This document shows, piece by piece, positions 19,471-28,216 of a stretch of 64,000 nucleotides of DNA. The stretch is taken from assembly GCA_947467145.1 (NCBI GenBank), contig CANIGJ010000011.1, positions 44,503 to 108,502 of the forward strand, written 5' to 3'. Each line of letters begins with the position of its first letter. The stretch's first letter is position 1. The notes under the pieces are model-generated. The model was not told where the DNA came from and searched no databases. It saw only the letters and a list, made by a program, of their open reading frames with translations. The translations under genes were made by a program, and so were the position numbers. The DNA is from Rhodospirillaceae bacterium (GTDB lineage Bacteria > Pseudomonadota > Alphaproteobacteria > Rhodospirillales > UBA2165).

Positions 19471-20076
19471 ATGCTGTTCCACGTCCGCCTGAAGGATTTC
19501 CAGCCCAGCCGCCGCAACGCCGACTTACGTGAAGCGCATTGGAAATATTTCGAAGATCACGCCGAACATTTCATCGCGCGTGGCGCCACCTTCGACGATG
19601 AGGGAAAGATATTCAAAGCGAGCGTCATCTTCATCGATTTTCCCGATCGCACGGCCGCCGAGACCTTCATCGCCAACGAGCCGCTCAACCAGGCCGGCGT
19701 GTTCGAAAGTGTCGAGTTGGTGCGCTGGTCGAATCCTTTGGGCCGCCGTCAACGCGATTTCGTGCGCCAGGACGGCCAAGTGTGCTGGTACATCCGCGGC
19801 TACGGTAAAGCCGGGACCAACGAGCGACGCAATGAACTGTTCGCCGCGCATCAGGCCTATTTCAAACCGTTCGATGCGGACAATTTCATCGTGCGCGGTG
19901 GCGCACTGGCCGACGATGGTGCCACCTGGACCGGCAGCGCCAATCTGATCGCATTGCCTGATCGAAAGAGTATCGATGAATTCGTGGCGAATGAGCCGTT
20001 CTGCAAGAACGGCCTGTTCGAGCGCGTCGTAATCGAGCGTTACAATTTCGGCGGCCGACCCGGCCAAGTTACCTAA
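19471..20076 (+). CDS. tandem YCII-domain protein
   Basis: The 201-residue protein consists of two similar halves of about 95 residues each. The first contains FIARGATFDDEGKIFKAS and FIANEPLNQAGVFESVEL, and the second FIVRGGALADDGATW and FVANEPFCKNGLFERVVI, so it is a fused pair of YCII (YciI-like) ferredoxin-fold domains. Free YciI is a single domain, so this is an internal duplication. It closes the SDR/isocitrate-lyase-superfamily operon; YciI proteins can act as dehydrochlorinases or lactone-processing enzymes. Confidence 0.85.
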   Translation: MLFHVRLKDFQPSRRNADLREAHWKYFEDHAEHFIARGATFDDEGKIFKASVIFIDFPDRTAAETFIANEPLNQAGVFESVELVRWSNPLGRRQRDFVRQDGQVCWYIRGYGKAGTNERRNELFAAHQAYFKPFDADNFIVRGGALADDGATWTGSANLIALPDRKSIDEFVANEPFCKNGLFERVVIERYNFGGRPGQVT

Positions 20077-20088
20077 GGAACGAATCGC

Positions 20089-21075
20089 CTAAAGGTAGGG
20101 GTCTTCGGCCAGCAGGTGATTGCGCATGTACTGCGCGACCCCTTCTTCGAGCGTCGTGAAGGGCTTGGTATAGCCGAGGCTGCGCAGGCGATCCATCTTC
20201 GCTTCGGTGAAGTACTGGTACTTGCCGCGGATGTTTTCCGGCGTCGGCACGAATTCGATATTCGACGGATGGTTGGCTTCCGAGATCACGCTGCTCGCGA
20301 GATCGAGGAAGGTGCGCGCCGTGCCGGTGCCGCAATTGAAGATGCCGTTGACCTTGGGTTGGCCCGCCAGCCACAACATGACGTCGACGCAATCGCCGAC
20401 CCAGATGAAATCGCGCTTCTGGCCGCCGTCGGGATAATCGGGATGATGCGACTTAAACAGCCGCGCCTTGCCGGTCTGGAGGACCTGTTCGTGGATCTGC
20501 GGCACGACGCTGCGCTGCCCGCCTTTGTGATATTCGTTCGGGCCGTAAACATTGAAGAATTTGAGCCCGGCCCAATGCGGCGGCGTCGCGGCGCCATTGG
20601 CGGCCAAACGCGCCACCCGGCGATCGAAGGCATGTTTCGACCAGCCATAGGCGTTGAGCGGCCTGAGCTGCGCCAAGGCGTCCGGGCTATCGTCGTCGAC
20701 AAAGCCCTGCGCTCCGTCGCCGTAGGTGGCCGCTGAGGACGCATAGATGAGGGGGACGCGCGCCTCGGCGCACCAATCCCACAAGCGCATGGAGAAGCGG
20801 AAATTCTGCTCCACAATCAAATCGCCATCGGTTTCGGTGGTCGAGGAAATCGCGCCGAGATGGAAGATACTTTCGACCTTGCCGCGATGGCGCGTCAGGA
20901 AATCGAACAGATCGGGCGGCGGGACGATATGGGCCAGTTCGCGCTTGGCGATGTTGCGCCATTTATCGCCGGTGCCCAGCACGTCGCAGGCGACGAGATC
21001 GCCGGCCCCCTTGGCCTCCAACGCGGCCAACAGGTTGGAGCCGATGAACCCGGTAGCACCGGTGACGACGATCAT
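20089..21075 (-). CDS. hldD: ADP-L-glycero-D-manno-heptose-6-epimerase
   Basis: The start at 21075 gives 328 residues beginning MIVVTGATGFIGSNLL. TGATGFIG at 5-12 binds NADP, YGWSK supplies the catalytic Tyr-Lys, and the stretch around NVYGPNEYHKG is the HldD/RfaD signature. It converts ADP-D-glycero to ADP-L-glycero-manno-heptose for lipopolysaccharide inner core. The gene converges on the YCII gene with a 12-base gap. Confidence 0.95.
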   Translation of the reverse strand: MIVVTGATGFIGSNLLAALEAKGAGDLVACDVLGTGDKWRNIAKRELAHIVPPPDLFDFLTRHRGKVESIFHLGAISSTTETDGDLIVEQNFRFSMRLWDWCAEARVPLIYASSAATYGDGAQGFVDDDSPDALAQLRPLNAYGWSKHAFDRRVARLAANGAATPPHWAGLKFFNVYGPNEYHKGGQRSVVPQIHEQVLQTGKARLFKSHHPDYPDGGQKRDFIWVGDCVDVMLWLAGQPKVNGIFNCGTGTARTFLDLASSVISEANHPSNIEFVPTPENIRGKYQYFTEAKMDRLRSLGYTKPFTTLEEGVAQYMRNHLLAEDPYL

Positions 21076-21116
21076 GAGGCGGCGATCCTGCAAGCGGAGG
21101 TCATGGGGCGGGCATC

Positions 21117-21149
21117 AAAAAAGGCCCGGACTTTTCAGTCGCGGACCTT
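21117..21149 (-). terminator. rho-independent terminator of the TorF porin gene
   Basis: On the minus strand AAGGTCCG pairs with CGGGCCTT (one G-T pair) and is followed by a run of T. A second, GC-perfect hairpin without a T-run lies between it and the stop, at 21179-21204. Confidence 0.8.
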
Positions 21150-21178
21150 ATCGGACGCCGCCAGAAGCGGCAAGTTGA

Positions 21179-21204
21179 CCGCCGCCGGAAGGAACCGGCG
21201 GCGG
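21179..21204. other. GC-rich perfect inverted repeat
   Basis: CCGCCGCCGG (21179-21188) and CCGGCGGCGG (21195-21204) surround AAGGAA. It lies immediately after the porin stop and may stabilise the 3' end of that message. Confidence 0.75.
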
Positions 21205-21215
21205 TAGCAACAAGA

Positions 21216-21995
21216 TTAGAAGTTCTTGACGACCGTGAACACCACCTGGTTGTCGGCGAAGTTCGGCGTGCCGCGCTGCTGCGCCGCGTTGACCGAGGTG
21301 TCGATCCAAGCGAGCTCGAGATCGAGGCCCCAAACCTTGGCGGCGGCGGCGACCTTGTAATCGGTATAGTCCGGACCACCCCAGGTGCCGTTCTTCTCGA
21401 TGCGCTGACGGCCCCACGAACCGCTCAAGTCGACGTAGCCCAGCGGCACGACGATTTTCGCTTGCGTGTAGTGGCCATCGCCCGAGTTCAGGTTGAAGTC
21501 CGGCGAATAAGCATAGAAGCCGCCGAGCGTGAACAGGCCGAAATTGTACGTGGCGCCGAGCTGATATTCAAAGAAGTCCGGTTCGTTCGCCGTGGCGACG
21601 GTGCCGACGTTGTTCGAGCCCGGATAGCTGTAATAGGTGAAGCCCGGGTTGATGGTCAGGTCGGGCAGCATCGGCGGAACGATCGCGAGGCTGCCAACGT
21701 AGTCGAGCTCCATCGTGCCGTTGGCCGTGCCGGCATCGACGTTGGAAGCCCAGACGCCGGCCGTGGCGGTCAGCCAATCGGTCGCTTTGAAGTTCACGTT
21801 CAGACCGCCCTGGATGGCCGGGGAGTCATTGGTCTGCGAGAAACCACGGAAGAAGTATTCGCTGGTGAGACCAACGTTACCGGTGAGGCTGAAGGCGCTA
21901 TCGGCGCTGGGCGGCAGGATGTCGTCCGCGGCCATTGCCGGGCTGGCCATCACGGCAACGAGGCCAAGGGCGAAAAGATGCTTTTTGACGTTCAC
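21216..21995 (-). CDS. TorF family putative porin
   Basis: The 259-residue product starts with a clear signal peptide, MNVKKHLFALGLVAVMASPA then MAADD, and continues as alternating aromatic beta strands ending in VVFTVVKNF, with the terminal Phe of outer-membrane barrels. The early segment GNVGLTSEYFFRGFSQT is the hallmark of TIGR02001. Function of the family is unproven. The two-part hairpin/terminator follows. Confidence 0.92.
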   Translation of the reverse strand: MNVKKHLFALGLVAVMASPAMAADDILPPSADSAFSLTGNVGLTSEYFFRGFSQTNDSPAIQGGLNVNFKATDWLTATAGVWASNVDAGTANGTMELDYVGSLAIVPPMLPDLTINPGFTYYSYPGSNNVGTVATANEPDFFEYQLGATYNFGLFTLGGFYAYSPDFNLNSGDGHYTQAKIVVPLGYVDLSGSWGRQRIEKNGTWGGPDYTDYKVAAAAKVWGLDLELAWIDTSVNAAQQRGTPNFADNQVVFTVVKNF

Positions 21996-22079
21996 GAGGG
22001 TACTCCTTATGTCTCACCCGAATATCTGATCAGGGGATTCCCCAGCGGGCAGCCGTTAATCCCCCTGAAGTTCTTCCTG

Positions 22080-22107
22080 ACTATAAAATAGGCTAATGGC
22101 TTGTCGA
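22080..22107 (-). promoter_or_regulatory. candidate sigma-70 promoter for the porin gene
   Basis: On the minus strand TCGACA (22107-22102) and TATAGT (22085-22080) are separated by 16 bases, about 80 bases before the porin ATG. The match is partial and there is no experimental support. Confidence 0.4.
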
Positions 22108-22233
22108 CGCTTTTTTGAGCAAGGCTCCGCCCAATGAGTCTTATTTGTTGCAGGTCGTGGCATAAATGAGACAATCGCGGGGTCGGCGTCCCGCATTTTG
22201 AAACGCGTTACGTAAATATGACGGAGATTTGAC

Positions 22234-22509
22234 ATGGAAAACCGCAATCGCCCGGGAAATCTGTTCGACGACGTCGCCAAAGTGGCCGGTGGAGCGGCGG
22301 GTACCCTGTCCGGCCTCAAATCAGAAGTCGAATCGCGGGTCCGTCAAATCGTCGACGATCTGGTCGGCAAACTGGACCTGGTGACGCGCGAGGATCTGGA
22401 CACGGCCTTGGCGCTCGCCGCGAAAGCCCGCGAAGAGCAAGAAGCACTGGCCAAGCGCGTGAGCGACCTCGAGACGGAGCTTGCGCGCCTCAAGTCGGAC
22501 CACCGCTGA
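22234..22509 (+). CDS. ubiK: ubiquinone biosynthesis accessory factor UbiK (BMFP-domain protein)
   Basis: The 91-residue product is the BMFP/YqiC type: an amphipathic N-terminal helix (NLFDDVAKVAGGAAGTLSGL) followed by a C-terminal trimeric coiled coil ending in VSDLETELARLK. Members help the ubiquinone-synthesis complex at the membrane. It is complete and has a GGAGATTTGAC ribosome site before ATG. Confidence 0.88.
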   Translation: MENRNRPGNLFDDVAKVAGGAAGTLSGLKSEVESRVRQIVDDLVGKLDLVTREDLDTALALAAKAREEQEALAKRVSDLETELARLKSDHR

Positions 22510-22728
22510 GATCTGCGCGCCGCTCACGCAGTCAGCGTGGGCATTGTTATCCAGAGAAAACTGTCGACCCGCCCGCCTTATCCACAGAAACGGGCGCGAA
22601 ATCCATCTTGCGCGCTGAATCGAACCCTGCCACGCTACTTATCGTGCAACGGAGGGCATTACACCCAACATCTGGGGCCATCCACTACATCTTGTTGCAT
22701 TAGGGCGGACTATCGGGAGAGCGCGACT

Positions 22729-23232
22729 GTGGCTCGCATTGAAACCCTGGACGATGACCGCCGCGACCCACCCATGGACACCATCGAACACGTCATTCGG
22801 TCCCAAGGCTGGCGCTTCAACCGCGTCGAGGACGACGAGATGGCGGCCGAGGTCCAGGGTCGCTGGTGCGATTACAATCTGCATTTCGCCTATGCCGAAG
22901 AGGTCGAGGCGATCCATCTGACCTGCGCCTTCGATCTGCGAATCCCGGCGCGCAAGAAACAACTGGTGTATGAGCTGCTGGCGCTGATCAACGATCGGAT
23001 GTGGCTCGGCCATTTCAGCCTGTGGAATGTCGAAGGCCTGCCGATCTATCGTCATGCGATTCCGTTGCGCGGGGCCGAAGGGCTGGCGCCCGAACAGGTC
23101 GAAGACCTGCTCGACGTCGCCATCGCGGAATGCGAACGGTTCTACCCCGCGTTCCAATATCTGATCTGGGGCGGCAAATCCCCAGACGAGGCCTTCAGCG
23201 CGGCCATCATAGACCCCATCGGCGAGGCGTAA
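22729..23232 (+). CDS. YbjN domain-containing protein
   Basis: Choosing the GTG at 22729, with GGGAGA eight bases upstream, gives 167 residues beginning VARIETLDDDRRDPPMD; the frame runs open to 22537 but that part does not look like the family. The conserved YbjN core is seen in MAAEVQGRWCDYNLHFAY and LLALINDRMWLGHFSLW. The family is a putative sensory or chaperone-like fold with a multifunctional role in E. coli. proC follows after six bases. Confidence 0.82.
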   Translation: MARIETLDDDRRDPPMDTIEHVIRSQGWRFNRVEDDEMAAEVQGRWCDYNLHFAYAEEVEAIHLTCAFDLRIPARKKQLVYELLALINDRMWLGHFSLWNVEGLPIYRHAIPLRGAEGLAPEQVEDLLDVAIAECERFYPAFQYLIWGGKSPDEAFSAAIIDPIGEA

Positions 23233-23238
23233 CCTTTC

Positions 23239-24045
23239 ATGTCCGAGACGCTATTGCTCATCGGCTGCGGCAAGATGGGCACGGCCCTCCTTGCCGGCTG
23301 GATCGCGCAAGGTTTAGCGCCGACCAACGCTTATGTCGTCGAAGCCGACACCACCCAACATGAACGCATCGGCGCGCTCGGCGTGCATGTGGTCGCCGGG
23401 CCCGAGGCACTGCCGCACGGCTTAGCACCCGCGACCATCGTGCTCGCCGTCAAACCGCAAAGCATGGATACGGTCGTGCCGGCCTATGCGGGACCAGCCG
23501 CGACCGCACTCACCATCTCGATCGCGGCCGGCAAGTCCATCGCCTATTACGAAAAGCTGCTGGGCGAATCGCGCGCCATCGTGCGCGTCATGCCGAACAC
23601 GCCGGCCGCCGTGGGACGCGGCATGTCGGTCTGCGTCGCCAATGCGCGCACGAGCGACGCGCAAAAGGAAAAGACGAGCAAGCTGATGACGGCGGTTGGC
23701 GACGTCGCCTGGATCGACGACGAATCCTTGATGGATGCGGTCACCGCAGTATCGGGCAGCGGTCCGGCCTATGCCTTCTTGTTGGTTGAATGCATGGCCA
23801 AGGCCGGCGAGGCCGTGGGCTTGGCGCCCGATCTCGCCATGCGGCTGGCGCGCCAGACCGTGATCGGATCGGGCGAGTTGATGGCCCGCGCCAGCGAAGA
23901 TGCCGCCATCTTACGCAAGAACGTCACCAGCCCCGGCGGCACGACCGAAGCCGCGCTCAAGGTCCTGATGGCCGACCCCGGCATGCAGGACTTGATGACG
24001 CACGCGATCGCAGCGGCAACCAAACGCGGTCGCGAACTCGGATAA
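23239..24045 (+). CDS. proC: pyrroline-5-carboxylate reductase
   Basis: The 268-residue product has the N-terminal nucleotide fold with GCGKMG at 9-14, the middle segment RVMPNTPAAVGRGM and the C-terminal signature near VTSPGGTTEAALKVL. It reduces pyrroline-5-carboxylate to proline with NAD(P)H. It probably shares a transcript with the YbjN gene. It converges on the sigma factor with a seven-base gap. Confidence 0.96.
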   Translation: MSETLLLIGCGKMGTALLAGWIAQGLAPTNAYVVEADTTQHERIGALGVHVVAGPEALPHGLAPATIVLAVKPQSMDTVVPAYAGPAATALTISIAAGKSIAYYEKLLGESRAIVRVMPNTPAAVGRGMSVCVANARTSDAQKEKTSKLMTAVGDVAWIDDESLMDAVTAVSGSGPAYAFLLVECMAKAGEAVGLAPDLAMRLARQTVIGSGELMARASEDAAILRKNVTSPGGTTEAALKVLMADPGMQDLMTHAIAAATKRGRELG

Positions 24046-24052
24046 ATAAAAG

Positions 24053-24871
24053 CTAACGGTGCTGCGCGAGGCCGGCGCCCATGATCTCGCGCAAGGTGGC
24101 CAGAGCGCGCGCTTCGAGCTGGCGAACGCGATCCTTCGATAGATTCAATTCATGGCCGATCGACGCCAACGTGCGCTTCGCGCCGGAAAAATAGCGATTG
24201 CGGATGATGAACTGTTCGCGCGCCGGCAGATGCGCCAGCGCGAACGCCGTCAGGTCGGCCATCAGCTTACGCTCGCTGTCCATGACCAATTTTTCTTCGG
24301 CCGTCGGCTCGTCAGCGCGCAACTGATCGAGCCACGTCGTCGTATTGCCGTCCTGCGCCGAGATGTTTTGATCGAGCGAGGTATCGCGGTGCGTCACGCG
24401 ACGCGCCAGGGCACGCACATCGGCCGCGGTCGTCTCAAACCGGTCGGCCAATTTCTGGATAATATCTTCGCTGAGCGCATCGGCGCTACCGATCAGGGCG
24501 CTCAAGCGGCGCAATTGCAGGAACAGCGATTTCTGCGCCGAGGTCGTACTGAGACGCACGAGCGACCAGGAACGCACGATGTGATCGAGCATGGCGGCGC
24601 GAATCCACCACACGGCGTAGGTCGCCAGACGCACGTCTTTTTCCGGATTGAACCGGCGCACCGCCTGGATCAGGCCGACCATGCCTTCCTGGATCAGGTC
24701 GGGCATCGGCACGCCTGAGCGGCGATAGGCCTTAGCCGTACGCACCACGAAGCCCTGTAGGCTGGCGATCAGGCGCTGTTCGGCCGTGACGTCGCCGGCG
24801 CCGGCCAGGCGCGCGAGTTCGCGTTCCTCCTCGCGGTCGAGCAGCCGTTGTTTAGCGCGCGTGATCGCCAT
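24053..24871 (-). CDS. rpoH: RNA polymerase sigma-32-type factor RpoH
   Basis: The 272-residue product has region 2 with LIQEGMVGLIQAVRRF and WWIRAAM, the RpoH box QKSLFLQLRR, and region 4 helix-turn-helix with RTLASIGHELNLSKDRVRQLE. It directs RNA polymerase to heat-shock promoters. It is somewhat shorter than E. coli RpoH at the N-terminus; many alphaproteobacteria have two RpoH paralogues and this may be the second. Confidence 0.88.
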   Translation of the reverse strand: MAITRAKQRLLDREEERELARLAGAGDVTAEQRLIASLQGFVVRTAKAYRRSGVPMPDLIQEGMVGLIQAVRRFNPEKDVRLATYAVWWIRAAMLDHIVRSWSLVRLSTTSAQKSLFLQLRRLSALIGSADALSEDIIQKLADRFETTAADVRALARRVTHRDTSLDQNISAQDGNTTTWLDQLRADEPTAEEKLVMDSERKLMADLTAFALAHLPAREQFIIRNRYFSGAKRTLASIGHELNLSKDRVRQLEARALATLREIMGAGLAQHR

Positions 24872-24905
24872 ATCTTAAGTGTAGCACCCTGCTCGGAGAA
24901 CGGCC

Positions 24906-25553
24906 ATGGCCACCACATCCGATACCGCCCTGACGACTATGAAGACCGCCTTGAACCTGGCCCACAGCCAGGGCTGGCGCAAGGTGACCCTGGCCGCCAT
25001 CGCCGCCGAGGCGGGGCTGCAACAGGCTGACGTCATGGCCGAGTTCACCAGTAAAGAAGCGATCCTGGCCGGCTTTGCCCGGCACATCGACGCCGAAGTC
25101 CTGCAGGCACCGCTAGAGACCGACGCGACGGTGCGCGACCGCCTCTTCGATCTGATCATGCGGCGCTTCGATGCCCTGACGCCGTATCGCGGCGGTATCC
25201 GCGCCATCCTCCACGATACGGTCGGCGATCCGTTTGCCGCACTCGCCGGTTTGTGCGCGGCGCATCGTTCGATGTCGCTGACGCTTGAGGCGGCCGGGGT
25301 TTCGGCGTCCGGCCCGTTCGGCCTGCTGCGCGCCAAGGCGCTGACCGCGCTTTACCTGCGCACGCTGTATGACTGGCTGCAAACAGCGGACGACGGCAAC
25401 GACGATCGCATCATGGCGCAGCTCGACAAGGCGCTGAGCCGGGCCGAGAAGGTCGCGACCGCTTTTGCCGGGCAGCGCGAACGTCTCGCCGCGCGCCGCC
25501 AAGCGCGCCGCGCCGCACGACGACACACCGGCGACGCTGAAGCGGAAGTTTAA
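24906..25553 (+). CDS. TetR family transcriptional regulator
   Basis: A 215-residue regulator. Residues 10-55 form the TetR DNA-binding domain, with VTLAAIAAEAGLQQADVMAEFTS as helix-turn-helix. The C-terminal helical ligand domain has no known ligand signature. It is divergent from rpoH across 34 bases and thus might control its own and the sigma promoter. A COQ9-like resemblance exists in its C-terminal half. Confidence 0.82.
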   Translation: MATTSDTALTTMKTALNLAHSQGWRKVTLAAIAAEAGLQQADVMAEFTSKEAILAGFARHIDAEVLQAPLETDATVRDRLFDLIMRRFDALTPYRGGIRAILHDTVGDPFAALAGLCAAHRSMSLTLEAAGVSASGPFGLLRAKALTALYLRTLYDWLQTADDGNDDRIMAQLDKALSRAEKVATAFAGQRERLAARRQARRAARRHTGDAEAEV

Positions 25554-25562
25554 AGCGGCCAA

Positions 25563-26873
25563 CTAGATCGGTAAGACAAGCCGGGCACGCAGGCCGCCGG
25601 CCGGCGAATCGCCCAACAAAATATCGCCGCCATGGCCACGAATCACATCGCGCGCGATGGTCAGACCGAGACCGACGCCGCCGGTTTCCGGATTGCGCGA
25701 ATCCTCGATACGGAAAAACGGCCGGAAGGCGTCTTCGCGCTTGTCCTTGGGGATACCCGGGCCATCGTCGTCCACGGTGATCTCCACGGTTTCGCCGCGC
25801 CGTCCGGCGCGCACCGAAACATGCTTGGCATAACGGTCGGCGTTTTCGACGAGATTGGTGACGCAGCGCTTGAACGCGTTGGGACGCACCGGAACCACGA
25901 TATCGCCCTCGGTATGCAGATCGATGATCGCACCCTTGCGCCGCGCCTGCGCGATCACCTCGTCCAGCATGCGCGACAGGTTAGTCGGCGCCGGGGTCTC
26001 GTCGCCCTCGCCGCGCGCGAACGCGAGATAGGCGTCGAGCATGCGTTCCATCTCGGCGACGTCGGATTTCAGATAATCCGCACCCTTGGCATTGCCCATC
26101 ATGGCAAGTTGCAGCTTCATGCGCGTGATCGGCGTACGCAGATCGTGCGACACGCCCGACAGCATATCGGTGCGTTGCGCGATCTGGCGTTTGATACGGT
26201 CGCGCATGGCAATGAAGGCCGATGCCGCGAGGCGCACTTCTGTGGCGCCCTCCGGCTTGAAGGTGGGCGCATCCCGCCCTTTGCCGAAACTATTGGCCGC
26301 CGCCGCGAGACGACGGATCGGGCGCACCTGATTGCGCATGAAGATGGCGGCCACGCCGAACAGGATCATCGCCGTGCCGACCATCCAGATGACGAACACA
26401 TAGATCGTCGAACTGAACAGGCGCTTGCGGTTGGCGGCGAGTTCCAGCACGCCGTCAGACAACTGAATCTCGACCTTCACATCGCCCGACGATTCGCTAT
26501 CGACCTTGAAGGGCTTGGCGAGACTGTCCTTCAGCGCATCGACGAAATCGTCATCGATGCCGCTGCCGCGCGGCTCCGTCACGTTGGCGAGAATCTCGTC
26601 CTTGCGGAACCGAGCATCGAGGCCGAACGCGGAACTCGCGAGCGCCAGCGTGTTGCGGCGCGCCTCGTCGGACGGATATTCCTGCAACAACTCGACGATC
26701 CCGACGACATCGCCGGCCAGACCGCGTGCCAGCCGGTCGCTCACCTTCTGCCAATGGCTTTGGTAGAACACATACGCCGAGACCAGCTGCAGCAGGATCA
26801 GCGGCATGACGATGATCAGCACCGACCGGCCGAATAGGCTGTGCGGCAGGTAGCGTTTGATCAGGCTTGCCAT
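25563..26873 (-). CDS. EnvZ-like sensor histidine kinase
   Basis: The 436-residue kinase has an N-terminal transmembrane helix at about 15-35, a periplasmic sensor to 150, a second helix at about 153-178, HAMP near 180-230, and the HisKA box SGVSHDLRTP with phospho-accepting His243. The ATPase domain has N- and G-boxes (LVENADRY, DDGPGIP, GGVGLGL). The response-regulator gene lies 27 bases upstream, an OmpR/EnvZ order. Probably senses an envelope or osmotic signal; the actual stimulus is unknown. Confidence 0.93.
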   Translation of the reverse strand: MASLIKRYLPHSLFGRSVLIIVMPLILLQLVSAYVFYQSHWQKVSDRLARGLAGDVVGIVELLQEYPSDEARRNTLALASSAFGLDARFRKDEILANVTEPRGSGIDDDFVDALKDSLAKPFKVDSESSGDVKVEIQLSDGVLELAANRKRLFSSTIYVFVIWMVGTAMILFGVAAIFMRNQVRPIRRLAAAANSFGKGRDAPTFKPEGATEVRLAASAFIAMRDRIKRQIAQRTDMLSGVSHDLRTPITRMKLQLAMMGNAKGADYLKSDVAEMERMLDAYLAFARGEGDETPAPTNLSRMLDEVIAQARRKGAIIDLHTEGDIVVPVRPNAFKRCVTNLVENADRYAKHVSVRAGRRGETVEITVDDDGPGIPKDKREDAFRPFFRIEDSRNPETGGVGLGLTIARDVIRGHGGDILLGDSPAGGLRARLVLPI

Positions 26874-26900
26874 GGGAAGATTCCGAGCATCACCGCATCA

Positions 26901-27587
26901 TCAGTCCGGACGGAGAATGTAGCCCTGGCCGCGCACGGTTTGAAGATAGCGCGGCATTTTGGGGTCGGGTTCGATCTTGCGCCGAAGTCGCGTCACTTGC
27001 ACGTCGATCGCGCGTTCGCCACCGCCCGGCGTCAATAGCCGGGCCAGATCCTCGCGGCTGAAGACCGCACCCGGGCGTTCCGCCAGCACGTGCAACAGCC
27101 GCTGTTCGCCCGAGGTCAGCGGAATCGGCAAGCCGTCGCGGCTCAATTCATCGCGCGCCATATCGAAGCTGACCTCGCCGAGGCGTGCGACAGTCAACGC
27201 CGGCTCGGGCGCGCGCGGCACCCGGCGCAGGATCGAATTAATCCGCAACACCAGCTCGCGCGGCTCGAACGGCTTGGCGAGATAATCGTCGGCGCCCGCT
27301 TCCAAGCCCTGGATGCGCGATTCCGCTTCGCCCATCGCCGTCAGCATCAGGATCGGCACCGCGTCGGTCGTGCGCAGGGTGTGCGCGAACTGCAAGCCGC
27401 TTTCGCCCGGCATCATCAGATCGAGCACGATGAGATCGAACACGATATTGGTCATCTTCTTGCGCGCATCGGCCGCCGATTGCGCCGCGCTGACGCGGAA
27501 GCCCGCTTCCGACAGAAATTCCTTGAGCAGATCGCGCAGCCGCGCGTCGTCGTCGACCACCAGGATATGGGCCGCGTCGTCTGTCAT
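26901..27587 (-). CDS. OmpR-like response regulator
   Basis: A 228-residue two-domain regulator. The receiver domain has DDD near 12-14 and the phosphorylation site Asp56 in LIVLDLMMPGESG, then a C-terminal winged helix of OmpR type ending VTRLRRKIEPDPKMPRYLQT. It is the cognate partner of the downstream EnvZ-like kinase. A MarR-type regulator gene lies 16 bases upstream. Confidence 0.94.
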   Translation of the reverse strand: MTDDAAHILVVDDDARLRDLLKEFLSEAGFRVSAAQSAADARKKMTNIVFDLIVLDLMMPGESGLQFAHTLRTTDAVPILMLTAMGEAESRIQGLEAGADDYLAKPFEPRELVLRINSILRRVPRAPEPALTVARLGEVSFDMARDELSRDGLPIPLTSGEQRLLHVLAERPGAVFSREDLARLLTPGGGERAIDVQVTRLRRKIEPDPKMPRYLQTVRGQGYILRPD

Positions 27588-27603
27588 GATCAGATGCGAC
27601 GGA

Positions 27604-28101
27604 TCATTTCGCGCGATCGAGCCGCGCGAGATCGGCAGGATCGAGGATCATCGAGCGCAGCACGCGCTCGAAGCCTGCGACCGCATCCGGGCCGACCGTC
27701 GCGAACGCTTCGGTGATGCGCTTGCGTTGATCGGCCGATACCCTGAGCTCCAACGCGCGGCCTTCCTCGGTCAGGGTCAGGTGGCGATGGCGTTTGTCGC
27801 GCGCCCCCGGATCTTGGCGCACGATACCCTGCTCGACCAATTGACCGAGCACGCGCCCGAGGCTTTGCTTGGTGATCTTGAGAATAGCCAGCAGTTCGCT
27901 CACCGTAATGCCCGGGTTGCGGCCGACGAAATGAATGACGCGATGATGCGCGCGGCCGAACTCAAGCTCGGTCAGCAGGTTGTCAGGTTCGGCAATGAAA
28001 TCACGATAGGCGAAGAACAAAAGCTCCATCGCCCGACGCACATCGTCGTCACTCGGCGCCTGATCGGAGACACGGGCAAGAGACGATGACGAGGCGGCCA
28101 T
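27604..28101 (-). CDS. MarR family transcriptional regulator
   Basis: The 165-residue product is a small winged-helix regulator. Its helix-turn-helix is GITVSELLAILKITKQSLGRVL and the wing includes RQDPGARDKRHRHLTLTEEGR, the MarR signature. Such proteins act as dimers that leave DNA on binding small phenolic ligands or oxidation. It is divergent from ilvE across 115 bases and is cotranscribed with the two-component pair. Confidence 0.9.
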   Translation of the reverse strand: MAASSSSLARVSDQAPSDDDVRRAMELLFFAYRDFIAEPDNLLTELEFGRAHHRVIHFVGRNPGITVSELLAILKITKQSLGRVLGQLVEQGIVRQDPGARDKRHRHLTLTEEGRALELRVSADQRKRITEAFATVGPDAVAGFERVLRSMILDPADLARLDRAK

Positions 28102-28140
28102 GAGTGCGGAAAACCTTGCAAAAAAATTACGTCAGTGATG

Positions 28141-28169
28141 TTGACATATATGCCAGATATTGCTAATCA
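28141..28169 (+). promoter_or_regulatory. sigma-70 promoter upstream of ilvE
   Basis: TTGACA at 28141-28146 and an extended -10, TGC then TAATCA at 28164-28169, are 17 bases apart. The site lies 48 bases before the ilvE ATG and in the gap shared with the divergent marR-like gene. Confidence 0.6.
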
Positions 28170-28216
28170 CCGCAACAACGTTTCGTAGGATATTAACGAG
28201 CAGAAAGAAAATTGCT

